DNA of 64,000 nucleotides from Dyella nitratireducens (GTDB lineage Bacteria; Pseudomonadota; Gammaproteobacteria; Xanthomonadales; Rhodanobacteraceae), in assembly GCF_014642835.1 (NCBI RefSeq), contig NZ_BMJA01000001.1, forward strand, positions 124,001 through 188,000, read 5' to 3'. This document shows, in pieces, positions 45,015 to 54,008 of the stretch. The translations under genes were made by a program, and so were the position numbers. Positions within the stretch are counted from its first letter, which is position 1, and every line of letters starts with the position of its first letter. The notes under the pieces were generated by a model that was not told the origin of the DNA, made no database searches, and saw only the letters and a program-made list of their open reading frames with translations.

Positions 45015-45491
45015 TCAGCCGCCCTTCTGTTTGAAGACGCGCTCCAGCGTCCCTGCCGAATGCCCCTGCTCCGCCAGGTATTCAAGCCAGCGCGTCAGGA
45101 AGGTGTTCATCTGCAAGCGGTGTTGGAATACCGAATGCGCTGCCGGAAACGGTCCAAGCACCTGCCACAGGTGGCGGCCGGGGTGGCAATGCAGGGCTTC
45201 GGCGACGTGCGCATCGCTATACATGCGCAGCTGCGCCGAAGGCGTGCGACGTCCGGTCTGCGCGTCGACGAAGCCATAGGTAAGTTCAAGTTCCAACGTA
45301 TATGGATGTCGCTCTTGCAGCACCAGATGAACCGGAAGACCGTCGTCGACATCCGAGACGTAATCACCCAGCTCCAACTGTTGCGGCGCGAACAGACGCG
45401 TCAGCCGATGGTAGTTCTCGGCATAGAGTCCCATCAGGAACTCGAAGCGTCCTGGTAGCAAGGCGGTGCGGCGGTCGAGTACGGCACTCAT
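45015..45491 (-). CDS. DUF1249 protein
   Basis: A 158-aa soluble protein of the DUF1249 family (function unknown; E. coli YqiB is a member). The ATG at 45491 is preferred because MSAVLDRRTALLPGRFEFLM is the family-like start and lies 16 bases after the ppsR stop. NYHRLTRLFAP, LELELTYGF and LRMYSDAHVAEAL are family strands. Probably co-transcribed with ppsR. Confidence 0.85.
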   Translation of the reverse strand: MSAVLDRRTALLPGRFEFLMGLYAENYHRLTRLFAPQQLELGDYVSDVDDGLPVHLVLQERHPYTLELELTYGFVDAQTGRRTPSAQLRMYSDAHVAEALHCHPGRHLWQVLGPFPAAHSVFQHRLQMNTFLTRWLEYLAEQGHSAGTLERVFKQKGG

Positions 45492-45507
45492 GGGACAGGG
45501 GCGATCC

Positions 45508-46323
45508 TCAATACATAGTTTTTTCGATACCGAATTGATCGAGGATTTTGCTCGCAATCTCTTCGATCGAAACGTGCGTGGTGTTGAGATACGGGATACT
45601 GGCCTGGCGCATAAGCCGCTCGGCCTGCTCCAGCTCCCAGCGGCATTGCTTCAGCGTGGCATACCGGCTACCCGGGCGCCGCTCTTCGCGAATCTGCGCC
45701 AGACGCTGAGCTTCGATGGTGAGGCCAAACAGGCGGTGCTTGTTGGTACGCAGGCGGGCCGGGAGCTCGAGCTTATCCAGGTCTTCCTCGGTCAAAGGGT
45801 AGTTGGCGGCGCAAATGCCGTAATGCAAGGCCATGTACAGGCACGTCGGCGTTTTGCCCGAGCGCGACACACCCACCAGGATCAGATCGGCTTGGGCGTA
45901 GTCCACCGCCATGCCATCGTCATGGCTCAAGGCGTAATTGGTGGCGTTGATGCGCGCTTCGTATTTGGCGGAATCCACCAGACCGTGCGAACGGTTCACA
46001 GCGCCCGAATGCCGCGTACTCAGCTCATCCTCCAGCGGCCCAATAAACGGCGCGAACACGTCCAGCATCAGCGCGCCGCTGGTCGCCACGATCTCGCACA
46101 ATGCAGGATCGGCCATGGTGTTGACCACGATCGGCCGATGCCCGCTCTGCGCATACCGCGTCTTGATGCGCAGCGCGGCATTCTCCGCCTTCTGCGGGGT
46201 GTCGATGAACGGCAAGCGGTGCTTTTCGAATTGCACCCCCTCGAACTGGGCAAGAATGCTGTTTCCGATCGTCTCGGCCGTAATACCAGTGGAATCGGAG
46301 ATGAAAAAAACCGAGCGTTGCAT
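45508..46323 (-). CDS. ppsR: PEP synthase regulatory kinase/pyrophosphorylase
   Basis: DUF299 protein that inactivates PEP synthase by ADP-dependent phosphorylation and reactivates it by phosphate-dependent removal. The ATG at 46323 (MQRSVFFISDSTGITAETIG) gives 271 aa, the family length; the open frame runs further up. The P-loop is GVSRSGKTPT near residue 148. It is divergent from ppsA, its target, a conserved arrangement. Confidence 0.95.
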   Translation of the reverse strand: MQRSVFFISDSTGITAETIGNSILAQFEGVQFEKHRLPFIDTPQKAENAALRIKTRYAQSGHRPIVVNTMADPALCEIVATSGALMLDVFAPFIGPLEDELSTRHSGAVNRSHGLVDSAKYEARINATNYALSHDDGMAVDYAQADLILVGVSRSGKTPTCLYMALHYGICAANYPLTEEDLDKLELPARLRTNKHRLFGLTIEAQRLAQIREERRPGSRYATLKQCRWELEQAERLMRQASIPYLNTTHVSIEEIASKILDQFGIEKTMY

Positions 46324-46538
46324 GCGTTTTCCATGGGCGGAACGGATCCTTGCCAGGCACCTTAACCCAAGCATGAAGTCCTGTCTTTGCTTGACTTTTG
46401 TCTGACTGGTATGCAGGTGGCGTGTCACATGATGGCAATGGTCTTCTTGTGCCGTGCACCATCGGCAGCGGACAATACCAGTCTTATGCGACCGATTTCG
46501 TCCGGTATGGCAGCCCACTTTTTTCCATTGAAGCTCTT

Positions 46539-46544
46539 GAGGAG
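46539..46544 (+). promoter_or_regulatory. Ribosome-binding site deciding the TTG start of ppsA
   Basis: GAGGAG is 6 bases upstream of TTG at 46551; no in-frame ATG downstream fits the family N-terminus. Confidence 0.8.
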
Positions 46545-46550
46545 ACCCCC

Positions 46551-48926
46551 TTGAACGATCTGGTGCTTTGGCTCGACCAACTGCGCATGACCGACCTTGG
46601 CAAAGTAGGCGGCAAGAACGCGTCGCTCGGCGAGATGATCGGCAACCTGGCCCAGCTTGGGGTGTCAGTGCCTGGCGGATTCGCCACCACGGCCCAAGCT
46701 TTCCAGCAGTACCTGGAAAAGAGCGGCCTATCCAAGCGAATCGCCGAACGGCTGACCACGTTGGATGTCGACGACGTGGATGCACTGGTCGCCAGCGGCA
46801 AGGAAATCCGCGGCTGGATCGTCGATACAGCCCTACCCGCCGATCTCGAGCAAGCGATTCGCGATGCCTACGTCAAGCTGTGCAAGGACGCCGGCAGCGA
46901 CAATATCGCCGTGGCCGTACGCTCCTCTGCCACCGCGGAAGATTTACCGGACGCATCCTTCGCTGGCCAGCAGGAAACCTTCCTCAACGTGGTCGGCATC
47001 GACGATGTGCTGCACAAGGTGAAGGAAGTTTTCGCCTCGCTATACAACGATCGTGCAATCGCCTATCGCGTGCACCAAGGCTTCAAGCACGAAGATGTGT
47101 TCCTCTCCGCAGGCGTGCAGCTGATGGTGCATTCGGACGTGGGCGCCTCCGGCGTGCTATTCACGCTCGATACCGAATCCGGCTTCCGCGACGTAGTGTT
47201 CGTCACCGGCAGTTACGGCCTGGGCGAAATGGTCGTGCAAGGTGCGGTCAACCCGGATGAATTTTATGTTTTCAAACCCACGTTGAAAGCCGGCAAACCA
47301 GCCGTACTGCGTCGCAGCCTCGGCGCCAAGCAGCAACGCATGGTTTATTCGAACAAACCGGGCGAGCGCGTTCGCATCGAAGAAACGCCGGTCGCCGATC
47401 GCAACCGCTTCTGCATCACCGACGAAGACGTGCAGGAACTGGCCAAGCAATCGCTAGTCATCGAGCAGCACTACAAGCGCCCGATGGATATCGAATGGGC
47501 GAAGGACGGCAACACCGGCAAGCTGTACATCGTGCAGGCACGTCCGGAAACGGTGAAGTCGCGCTCTCACGCCACGCAGTTGGAACGTTTCCATCTGAAT
47601 GAAAAAGGCAAGGTGCTGGCTGAAGGCCGCGCCATTGGCCAGAAGATCGGCAGCGGCAAAGCACGCGTGATCCGCTCGCTTGCCGATATGAACAAAGTGC
47701 AGCAAGGCGACGTGCTGGTCGCTGACATGACCGACCCGGATTGGGAGCCGGTGATGAAGCGCGCCTCGGCCATCGTTACCAATCGCGGCGGCCGCACTTG
47801 CCACGCGGCGATCATTGCACGCGAACTGGGCGTACCTGCCGTGGTCGGCACTGGCCACGCGCTGGACACGATTCCCGACGGCCATGACGTCACCGTCTCG
47901 TGCGCCGAAGGCGACACCGGCATGATCTACGAAGGACAGCTGAAATTCGATCGCGTCACGGCGGATCTCGGTGCGATGCCGGAAGCGCCACTGAAGATCA
48001 TGATGAACGTTGCCAACCCGGAGCGTGCGTTCGACTTCGGCATGCTCCCTAATGCAGGCATCGGCTTGGCACGACTGGAGATGATCATCGCCAGCCATAT
48101 CGGCGTGCACCCGAAGGCGTTGCTCGAATACAACCGACAGGATGCAGAAACCAAGACGAAGATCGACGCACGCATTGCCGGCTACAAAGATCCGGTGAGC
48201 TTCTACATCGATCGCCTGGCCGAAGGCATCGCCACCATCGCCGCGTCGGTGTACCCCAAGCCAGTGATCGTGCGCCTGTCGGATTTCAAATCCAACGAAT
48301 ACGCCAACCTGCTTGGCGGCCAGCGCTACGAGCCGCACGAAGAAAACCCGATGATCGGCTACCGCGGCGCCAGCCGCTATGTCGACGCAGGTTTCGCCGA
48401 ATCGTTCGGGCTGGAATGCAAGGCGGTCAAGCACGTGCGCGAAGTGATGGGACTCACCAACGTATGGGTGATGATCCCGTTCGTACGCACGCTCGATGAA
48501 GGTCGCAAGGTGGTCGAGGTACTCGCCAAGAACGGACTCAAGCAAGGCGAGCATGAGCTCAAGGTCATTATGATGTGCGAGCTGCCGTCGAATGCGCTGC
48601 TCGCGGATGAATTCCTGGATATCTTCGATGGTTTCTCGATCGGCTCGAACGATCTCACCCAGCTCACGCTCGGCCTGGATCGCGACTCCAGCGTGGTCGC
48701 CCACCTGTTCGACGAACGCGATCCAGCCGTGAAGAAACTGCTGGCCATGGCGATCAAGACGGCGCGTGAGCGCGGCAAGTACGTGGGCATCTGCGGCCAG
48801 GGCCCGTCGGATCATCCGGATCTGGCCGAATGGCTGATGGACCAGGGCATCGAATCGGTGTCGCTCAATCCCGATACCGTCGTGGATACCTGGTTGCGGC
48901 TTGCGAAAAAGAAAGCCACGGCGTAA
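46551..48926 (+). CDS. ppsA: Phosphoenolpyruvate synthase
   Basis: Makes PEP from pyruvate with ATP (to AMP and Pi) for gluconeogenesis. A TTG start at 46551 is preferred: GAGGAG ends 6 bases before it, and it yields 791 aa beginning [20 protein letters not shown] as in known PpsA, while an upstream ATG at 46398 adds 51 unrelated residues. ATP-binding domain 1-350, phospho-His domain with [14 protein letters not shown] near 416, and PEP-binding barrel with MMCELPSN near 675 are all intact. The regulator ppsR is divergent. A hairpin terminator follows. Confidence 0.96.
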   Translation: MNDLVLWLDQLRMTDLGKVGGKNASLGEMIGNLAQLGVSVPGGFATTAQAFQQYLEKSGLSKRIAERLTTLDVDDVDALVASGKEIRGWIVDTALPADLEQAIRDAYVKLCKDAGSDNIAVAVRSSATAEDLPDASFAGQQETFLNVVGIDDVLHKVKEVFASLYNDRAIAYRVHQGFKHEDVFLSAGVQLMVHSDVGASGVLFTLDTESGFRDVVFVTGSYGLGEMVVQGAVNPDEFYVFKPTLKAGKPAVLRRSLGAKQQRMVYSNKPGERVRIEETPVADRNRFCITDEDVQELAKQSLVIEQHYKRPMDIEWAKDGNTGKLYIVQARPETVKSRSHATQLERFHLNEKGKVLAEGRAIGQKIGSGKARVIRSLADMNKVQQGDVLVADMTDPDWEPVMKRASAIVTNRGGRTCHAAIIARELGVPAVVGTGHALDTIPDGHDVTVSCAEGDTGMIYEGQLKFDRVTADLGAMPEAPLKIMMNVANPERAFDFGMLPNAGIGLARLEMIIASHIGVHPKALLEYNRQDAETKTKIDARIAGYKDPVSFYIDRLAEGIATIAASVYPKPVIVRLSDFKSNEYANLLGGQRYEPHEENPMIGYRGASRYVDAGFAESFGLECKAVKHVREVMGLTNVWVMIPFVRTLDEGRKVVEVLAKNGLKQGEHELKVIMMCELPSNALLADEFLDIFDGFSIGSNDLTQLTLGLDRDSSVVAHLFDERDPAVKKLLAMAIKTARERGKYVGICGQGPSDHPDLAEWLMDQGIESVSLNPDTVVDTWLRLAKKKATA

Positions 48927-48936
48927 GCCAGGCGAC

Positions 48937-48967
48937 GGGGCGATGGCGACATCGCCCCATTTGCTTT
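48937..48967 (+). terminator. Terminator of ppsA
   Basis: A 9-bp perfect stem GGGGCGATG/CATCGCCCC with a GCGA loop, followed by ATTTGCTTT, 11 bases after the stop. Confidence 0.75.
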
Positions 48968-49042
48968 GGGGAGTCAGGAAACTTCAACGACAAGCCAGGT
49001 GTCCACTCTTGCTGGAACGCCACTCCAACCAAGGGGTATGCC

Positions 49043-49726
49043 ATGCGCCAGATGTTGTCCTTTCTTTCCCGCAACAAAGGCTTCTTCGTCTTCATGCTCG
49101 GTATGCTCATGTTCCGCAGCGCCCTCGCTGACTGGAACGTAGTACCTACCGGCTCGATGCAACCCACCATCCAGATCGGCGACCGCATCCTGGTCGACAA
49201 AGCGGCTTACGACATCCGCGTGCCGTTTACCCATGTGTCGCTCATCCATCTGGCCGATCCCCAACGCGGGGACATCGTCGTGCTCGACTCGCGTGCGGCC
49301 AACGAGAAGCTGGTGAAACGCGTGATTGGTATTCCTGGCGATGTCGTCGCGATGCGCAACAACGTGCTCTACATCAATGGCGTTGCTGCTCACTATGCGT
49401 CGGCGACCGTCACGGGCATCCATGACGATCTGCAGGATCCGGCCCTTTACCAAGTCGAGCGGGCGGGCGACATGCAACACCTCATCCGGCTTTCACTCTA
49501 TAGGCCCAGCGAAGCGCGAGACTTCGGTCCCGTCACCGTACTCGCCAGCCACTACCTGTTGCTGGGCGACAATCGCGACAACAGCATGGACTCGCGCTAC
49601 TTTGGGTTTTTCCCGCGCAACGAAATCGTCGGGCGCTCCCGCTACGTGGCGCTGTCGCTGGACCCGGACCATCATTACCTGCCCCGTGCGCAGCGGCTGG
49701 GAGCCCGGCTGGACAGCAATCGATAG
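49043..49726 (+). CDS. Second, short signal peptidase I paralog
   Basis: A 227-aa type I signal peptidase with one N-terminal membrane segment (about 11-29) instead of two. The ATG at 49043 has AAGGGG 6 bases upstream. Catalytic Ser38 is in VVPTGSMQPT, the general-base Lys near 91 in KRVIGIPGD, and box E reads LGDNRDNSMDSR, more canonical than in the lepB at 28090. It is encoded between ppsA and tRNA-Ser, away from any secretion operon. It may process a special substrate set or be a redundant enzyme. Confidence 0.92.
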   Translation: MRQMLSFLSRNKGFFVFMLGMLMFRSALADWNVVPTGSMQPTIQIGDRILVDKAAYDIRVPFTHVSLIHLADPQRGDIVVLDSRAANEKLVKRVIGIPGDVVAMRNNVLYINGVAAHYASATVTGIHDDLQDPALYQVERAGDMQHLIRLSLYRPSEARDFGPVTVLASHYLLLGDNRDNSMDSRYFGFFPRNEIVGRSRYVALSLDPDHHYLPRAQRLGARLDSNR

Positions 49727-49737
49727 CTCGGCGCCAG

Positions 49738-49766
49738 TTGTCACGGCTACGCCCAACACGTATCAT
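49738..49766 (+). promoter_or_regulatory. Sigma-70 promoter of tRNA-Ser
   Basis: TTGTCA and TATCAT with a 17-base spacer, 33 bases before the tRNA. Confidence 0.7.
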
Positions 49767-49799
49767 GTTCGGCTGGCGCGACCGGTAACGCACCCTTTC

Positions 49800-49889
<90 letters not shown>

Positions 49890-49898
49890 CTCTAAAAG

Positions 49899-49922
49899 AA
49901 CGCCCCTTGCGGGCGTTTTTTT
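49899..49922 (+). terminator. Terminator of tRNA-Ser
   Basis: AACGCCC-CTTGC-GGGCGTT followed by a T-run. Confidence 0.88.
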
Positions 49923-50055
49923 ATGAATGGCCAGGCAGACCCAGCGGCACAACTCAACCAGATTGCGATCATCTCGATATGTGAAAGCATTCGCAAAGCT
50001 TTTGCGCCGCTCACTCACATCCGGCATGCTGCCCCCATTCACACAGCTGAAAGCC

Positions 50056-50757
50056 ATGATCGAATTCGGACACGGAACCCATGTCGGTTTGCGCCGCACG
50101 CGTAACGAAGACACCTACTATGCCGACGCGGCGCTTGGCCTGTTTCTGGTCGCCGATGGCATGGGCGGGCATCAGCATGGCGAAGTGGCCTCGGCGATGG
50201 CGCGCGATGCGATCGTGGACTTGGTACGCAAGGGCAAATCATTAGCCGAAGCCGTGCATGGCGCGGCAGCAAAATTGCTGGGACATGCACAGCGCTATGA
50301 CGACGCACTGCCGATGGGCACCACGATAGCCGCCATCCGTTTTACGGAACAGGACTACGAAGTGGTCTGGGTGGGTGACAGCCGCATCTATCAATGGAAA
50401 AACGGCTTGCGCCAGATCAGTCACGATCACTCGCTGGTGCAACGGCTGGTGGAGGCTGGCGCGATCGATGAAACGCAAGCCAAACGCCATCCTCAACGCA
50501 ACATCCTCACGCAAGCCCTTGGCATCACGGCGCTCGACCAGTTGCACATCAGCATGGCAAAGGGCCGGCTCGAACCGGGTATGAGTTTCCTGGCATGCAG
50601 TGATGGATTGACCGAAGAAGTGAACGACGACCGCATCGAAGAGATCATGGGCCGGCGTGATCTGGCGGCGCAGGAATGCCTCGATCATTTGCTGCTCGCC
50701 GCGCTCGAAGGCGGCGGTAGCGATAACGTTACGGCGATTTTGGCGCGAATTCACTAG
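50056..50757 (+). CDS. PP2C-type serine/threonine phosphatase (Stp1-like)
   Basis: Metal-dependent protein phosphatase. The ATG at 50056 (MIEFGHGTHVGLRRTRNEDT) gives 233 aa and the standard bacterial PP2C start; the frame opens 43 codons earlier. Metal and phosphate residues are in VGLRRTRNEDTYY, VADGMGGHQHGEVAS near 32-46, VVWVGDSRIYQW, LACSDGLTEEV and GGSDNVTAIL. No partner kinase, FHA or type VI gene is adjacent, so the substrate is unknown. Confidence 0.92.
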   Translation: MIEFGHGTHVGLRRTRNEDTYYADAALGLFLVADGMGGHQHGEVASAMARDAIVDLVRKGKSLAEAVHGAAAKLLGHAQRYDDALPMGTTIAAIRFTEQDYEVVWVGDSRIYQWKNGLRQISHDHSLVQRLVEAGAIDETQAKRHPQRNILTQALGITALDQLHISMAKGRLEPGMSFLACSDGLTEEVNDDRIEEIMGRRDLAAQECLDHLLLAALEGGGSDNVTAILARIH

Positions 50758-50817
50758 GCTTCAAGGGGCTTGTAGCCCCAACGGCGATCATTGCCACGCA
50801 AGCAAGTACACGGGAAA

Positions 50818-51537
50818 TCAAGCTTCCATTTCTTGTTTGCGCCACACGGACTGACCGCCCGCACTCTTGTCCAACGCATCCAGGCGCTTCAAGTGCGCGT
50901 TGACTTCTTCTTCGCTCGCACGCAACACACGCGGCCGACGCGCCAATACCAAAGGCGCAATCACTGCACGCACACCGGTGGTTTCGGTTCCGCCTTCAAA
51001 GCCGAGATCCAGCACGACCTGGCCTGACGTCATCGCCAGATAGACGTCCGCCAGCAGCTGCGCGTCGATCAAGCCGCCATGCAGATCACGCGCCGAGTTG
51101 TCGACGCCGAGGCGTTTGCACAACGCGTCGAGGCTATTGCGCTGTCCCGGATAGCGCTCACGCGCCATCAGCAGCGTATCCAGCACGTTGCAGCGATCGG
51201 CAATGCTGCCGTAATGCGCGCCCGCGCGGGCGAGTTCGGCGTTTAAGAAGCCAACGTCGAAGGCCGCGTTGTGGATGATCAGCTCGGCGTCGCCAATGAA
51301 GGCCAGAAACTCATCCACAACCTCGTGAAAGCGCGGCTTGTCGAGCAGGAATTCGTCCTCGATGCCGGTAACTGCACGCGCGCCTTCATCGATGGCTCGT
51401 TCGGGATTGAGGTAGGTTTGGTAGTGCCGGCCAGTAAGCCTGCGCTCCACCATCTCCACGCAGGCGATTTCGATCAGACGATGACCCTGGCGGACTTCAA
51501 GGCCTGTGGTTTCGGTATCGAGAACTATCTGTCTCAT
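50818..51537 (-). CDS. dnaQ: DNA polymerase III epsilon subunit (3'-5' proofreading exonuclease)
   Basis: Proofreading subunit of the replicative polymerase. The 239-aa protein has ExoI DTETTGLE at residues 7-14, ExoII HNAAFDVGFLNAEL near 98-111, and ExoIII HGGLIDAQLLADVYL near 158-172; the C-terminal tail (about 185-239) binds PolC. Paired with rnhA as in many proteobacteria, but here the genes are separated by a 291-bp inverted-repeat element whose arm begins 3 bases upstream of the ATG. No Shine-Dalgarno sequence is visible there. Confidence 0.96.
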   Translation of the reverse strand: MRQIVLDTETTGLEVRQGHRLIEIACVEMVERRLTGRHYQTYLNPERAIDEGARAVTGIEDEFLLDKPRFHEVVDEFLAFIGDAELIIHNAAFDVGFLNAELARAGAHYGSIADRCNVLDTLLMARERYPGQRNSLDALCKRLGVDNSARDLHGGLIDAQLLADVYLAMTSGQVVLDLGFEGGTETTGVRAVIAPLVLARRPRVLRASEEEVNAHLKRLDALDKSAGGQSVWRKQEMEA

Positions 51538-51540
51538 GCA

Positions 51541-51831
51541 AGGGGTGCTCTGATCCGTTTTGCGTAGGCGTCACCGGCCCTGTCTGTTCGCAGGCCGCAG
51601 GGCCATCGGCGAGGGCAGACTGGCCGTCTGTCGAGGCGATGGACCGAAGGCATGCGGACAGACAGGGCCGGCCCCTGCGTATTGAATTTGAATGATGGGG
51701 TGATGTCCAGACGGCTCGCAGGCTGCGCCGCGCGGCTTGAACAGACGGCCAGTCTGCCCTGCGCCGCGCAACACACCCTGCAAGCCGTCTGGACATCATG
51801 CCGCCTACGCAAAACGGATCAGAGCACCCCT
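51541..51831. repeat. 291-bp nested inverted-repeat element B2 between rnhA and dnaQ
   Basis: Terminal repeats 51541-51570 and 51802-51831 are 30-bp perfect inverted copies (AGGGGTGCTCTGATCCG...). Inside are two hairpins. Hairpin I (51574-51671): of 41 paired columns 31 are Watson-Crick, capped by CAGAC-TGGCC-GTCTG. Hairpin II (51702-51797): of the first 35 columns 30 are Watson-Crick, capped by the reverse-orientation core CAGAC-GGCCA-GTCTG. The whole can fold as a three-way junction. Core and flanks match element B1 at 20729. No transposase frame is present, so it looks like a non-autonomous element or a structured RNA gene. Confidence 0.88.
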
Positions 51832-52268
51832 GCTTTCCTGAATTGCTCTGCTTGCTGGCGCGCTGCCTGATCGACACGCTCATTTTCATCGTGCCCGCTG
51901 TGGCCTCGCACCCACTCCCAGCGAATCTTGTGCGGTGCTGCAGCCGCTGCCAGCCGCTGCCACAGATCCTGATTCTTCACCGGCTTTTTGTCAGCCGTCC
52001 GCCAACCATTGCTGATCCAGCGCGGCACCCATTCCTCGATTCCTTGCATCACGTAGCGGGAATCCGTCGTAAGCACTACTTGGCATGGACGTTTGAGCGC
52101 CTCGAGGGCCTGAATGGCGGCCAGCAACTCCATGCGGTTGTTGGTGGTTTGAGCCTCGCCGCCACTCAGCAAGCGCTCGGTACCTTTCGCTCTCAACAAG
52201 GCCGCCCACCCTCCCGGGCCAGGATTGCCAAGGCACGCGCCATCGGTAAACGCTTCCACTTCCGCCAC
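51819..52268 (-). CDS. rnhA: Ribonuclease HI
   Basis: Cleaves RNA in RNA-DNA hybrids during replication. The 149-aa protein has the four acidic active-site residues in [11 protein letters not shown] (Asp9), [12 protein letters not shown] (Glu near 47), TTDSRYV (Asp near 69) and ENERVDQAA (Asp near 132). The last codons (Ala-Gly-Val-Leu-stop) lie inside the right terminal repeat of element B2, so the C-terminus was probably rewritten by insertion. Confidence 0.96.
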   Translation of the reverse strand: MAEVEAFTDGACLGNPGPGGWAALLRAKGTERLLSGGEAQTTNNRMELLAAIQALEALKRPCQVVLTTDSRYVMQGIEEWVPRWISNGWRTADKKPVKNQDLWQRLAAAAAPHKIRWEWVRGHSGHDENERVDQAARQQAEQFRKAGVL

Positions 52269-52307
52269 TCGTTCCGCTCCGTTGTTTCCGTGTTGATGGT
52301 CTTATTA

Positions 52308-52985
52308 TCAGCTTACCGAGCTACGTCGCGCGCCAGGCGCTAGGCCGGCTCGCACGGGTGCGGTTACGGGCTTTGGCCGCAGCCGGGTTGGTGCGCTGGC
52401 AGGACCACGCTTACGTGCCACCAGCACGTAGCCACCACCCAGCCAGCCGTGCGTCCCACTGGGAACGCCCGAGGCAAGCGGCAGCCATTGGCCCACGCGC
52501 TGCACACGTTCCACCTGCACTTCCGCTCGACGCAAGCGCGCAGCAAGCTGAATGGGCGACCGGGCGTGCGCAGTGCTGCCTCGCGTCCGCCACAGCCACC
52601 AGGGAGTCCACCCGCTCAACGGACTGACTCCCGTAAGCACCAGTAACCCACCAGGCGCCAGCACGCGCACGATCTCATCCAGGGACAGCGGCGCCAGTTC
52701 CAGCGCATGGCGCAGAAGGACCAGGTCGAAAACCCCGTCCATGAAAGGCAGGGGCTCATCCGCGCGCGCGCAAACATCGCCCTGAAAGTTGCCTTCGGCA
52801 AGACGCAGTGCGACCCACTGCCCCAAATAAGGTGGATTCGGCGGCGCATCGTCCGCCGCCGCAGAAAGCAGCAGCGCCCGGGTGCCGGCGCAGCGGCGAA
52901 CATCAGGCATGTAGGCCACCATCTCATCGGCCAGCAGACCACGCATGGGCGCACTTGCGTAGATATCGTGGGCGCGCTGGAGCAT
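52308..52985 (-). CDS. SAM-dependent methyltransferase-like protein (YafS position)
   Basis: A 225-aa class I methyltransferase fold with a degenerate glycine loop. FDLVLLRHALELAPLSLDEI near 115 and VRVLAPGGLLVLTGV near 137-151 are the usual motif IV and post-motif strands. The C-terminus is Arg/Pro-rich. Position next to rnhA-dnaQ and divergent from gloB matches yafS of E. coli. Substrate unknown. Confidence 0.82.
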   Translation of the reverse strand: MLQRAHDIYASAPMRGLLADEMVAYMPDVRRCAGTRALLLSAAADDAPPNPPYLGQWVALRLAEGNFQGDVCARADEPLPFMDGVFDLVLLRHALELAPLSLDEIVRVLAPGGLLVLTGVSPLSGWTPWWLWRTRGSTAHARSPIQLAARLRRAEVQVERVQRVGQWLPLASGVPSGTHGWLGGGYVLVARKRGPASAPTRLRPKPVTAPVRAGLAPGARRSSVS

Positions 52986-53243
52986 CTACCGGGGGCCTGT
53001 CGAAAGCATGTAGGCAGAGTTTAGCGGCTGGCTTTACAAAGACGAACCGTCGCACAACCGCATTCGAACAATATTTCGATTAACGCATATCTAACGATCC
53101 GGTGCGCCCCGGGCTATATAGTCGGCCGTCTCGCGCAAGCCAGGAAGCCTGCGTCAGTCGATACGAAGGATGTGCTGGCCGTTTTTGCATGGGCAACGTG
53201 GTGCCCATCCGTCGCGGACAGCGCAACAGAGCGGAGAACGCCC

Positions 53244-54008
53244 TTGCACGTCGTACCGTTACCGGCGCTTGCCGACAACTATATCTGGCTGCTGCACGAT
53301 GACAGCGGCCATGCCATCGTCGTGGACCCTGGTGAAGCGGGGCCGGTGGAAAAAGCCCTACGCGCACGCAAGCTGAAGCTGTGCGCAATTCTGTTGACTC
53401 ACCATCACAACGACCACATCGGTGGCGCCGATGCCCTGCGCACAACACACGACGTGCCGATTTACGCGCCGGATGATGAGCGCATCGCCATAGCAACACA
53501 GCGTGTGCGCGATGGCGACACGCTTACGCTCACGCAGCCAGCTATGCGTTTCCAGGTGATCGCGGTGCCGGGACATACGCTCAGCCACATTGTGTACGCC
53601 GGTGAAGGTGTGCTGTTGTGCGGCGATACGCTGTTCAGCCTCGGCTGCGGCCGTCTGTTTGAAGGCACGCCTGCGCAAATGCTTTCCTCGCTACAGCGCA
53701 TAGCATCACTGCCTGGCAACTTACTCGTGTGCTGTGGCCATGAATACACCGCTGCGAATGGACGCTTCGCGCAAACCGTGGAGCCCGAAAACGCAGCACT
53801 CAAGCAGCGATTGGACGAAGTGGCAAAGCTGCGTGCGAAGCATCAGCCCAGTGTTCCGGCAACACTCTCAAGTGAACTTGCTTGCAATCCTTTCCTGCGC
53901 GTGGACAGCGAGGACGTGATCGATTGGTGCCGCCGGCATGGCGCGGCCAATGATCCGGTCGCCCGCTTTGCTGTTTTGCGCTCTGCCAAGGATGTGTTTC
54001 AGGCATGA
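53244..54008 (+). CDS. gloB: Hydroxyacylglutathione hydrolase (glyoxalase II)
   Basis: Hydrolyses S-lactoylglutathione to lactate and glutathione, finishing methylglyoxal detoxification. A TTG start at 53244 is preferred: GGAGA lies 6 bases upstream and the product begins LHVVPLPALADNYIWLLHDD, the family N-terminus; an ATG-like start at 53172 adds 24 unrelated residues. The 254-aa protein has the dinuclear metal motif THHHNDHIGG near 53-62 and CGHEYTAANGRFA near 165. It is followed by mltD with a 4-base overlap. Confidence 0.95.
   Translation: MHVVPLPALADNYIWLLHDDSGHAIVVDPGEAGPVEKALRARKLKLCAILLTHHHNDHIGGADALRTTHDVPIYAPDDERIAIATQRVRDGDTLTLTQPAMRFQVIAVPGHTLSHIVYAGEGVLLCGDTLFSLGCGRLFEGTPAQMLSSLQRIASLPGNLLVCCGHEYTAANGRFAQTVEPENAALKQRLDEVAKLRAKHQPSVPATLSSELACNPFLRVDSEDVIDWCRRHGAANDPVARFAVLRSAKDVFQA

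Noticed and set aside
47454-48815. Open minus-strand frame of 453 codons across ppsA
   Set aside because: Complement of a highly conserved coding region in third-position phase; no recognisable domain or ribosome-binding site.
50765-50779. GGGGCTTGTAGCCCC between the PP2C gene and dnaQ as a REP
   Set aside because: The stem is short and lacks the GTAG head and family flanks; it is as likely a weak terminator stem.
53118-53150. Possible decayed copy of the B-element core (GGCCGTCTCGCGCAAGCC) upstream of gloB
   Set aside because: Only the GGCCGTCT and CAAGCC words match and no stem forms around them, so it may be chance.
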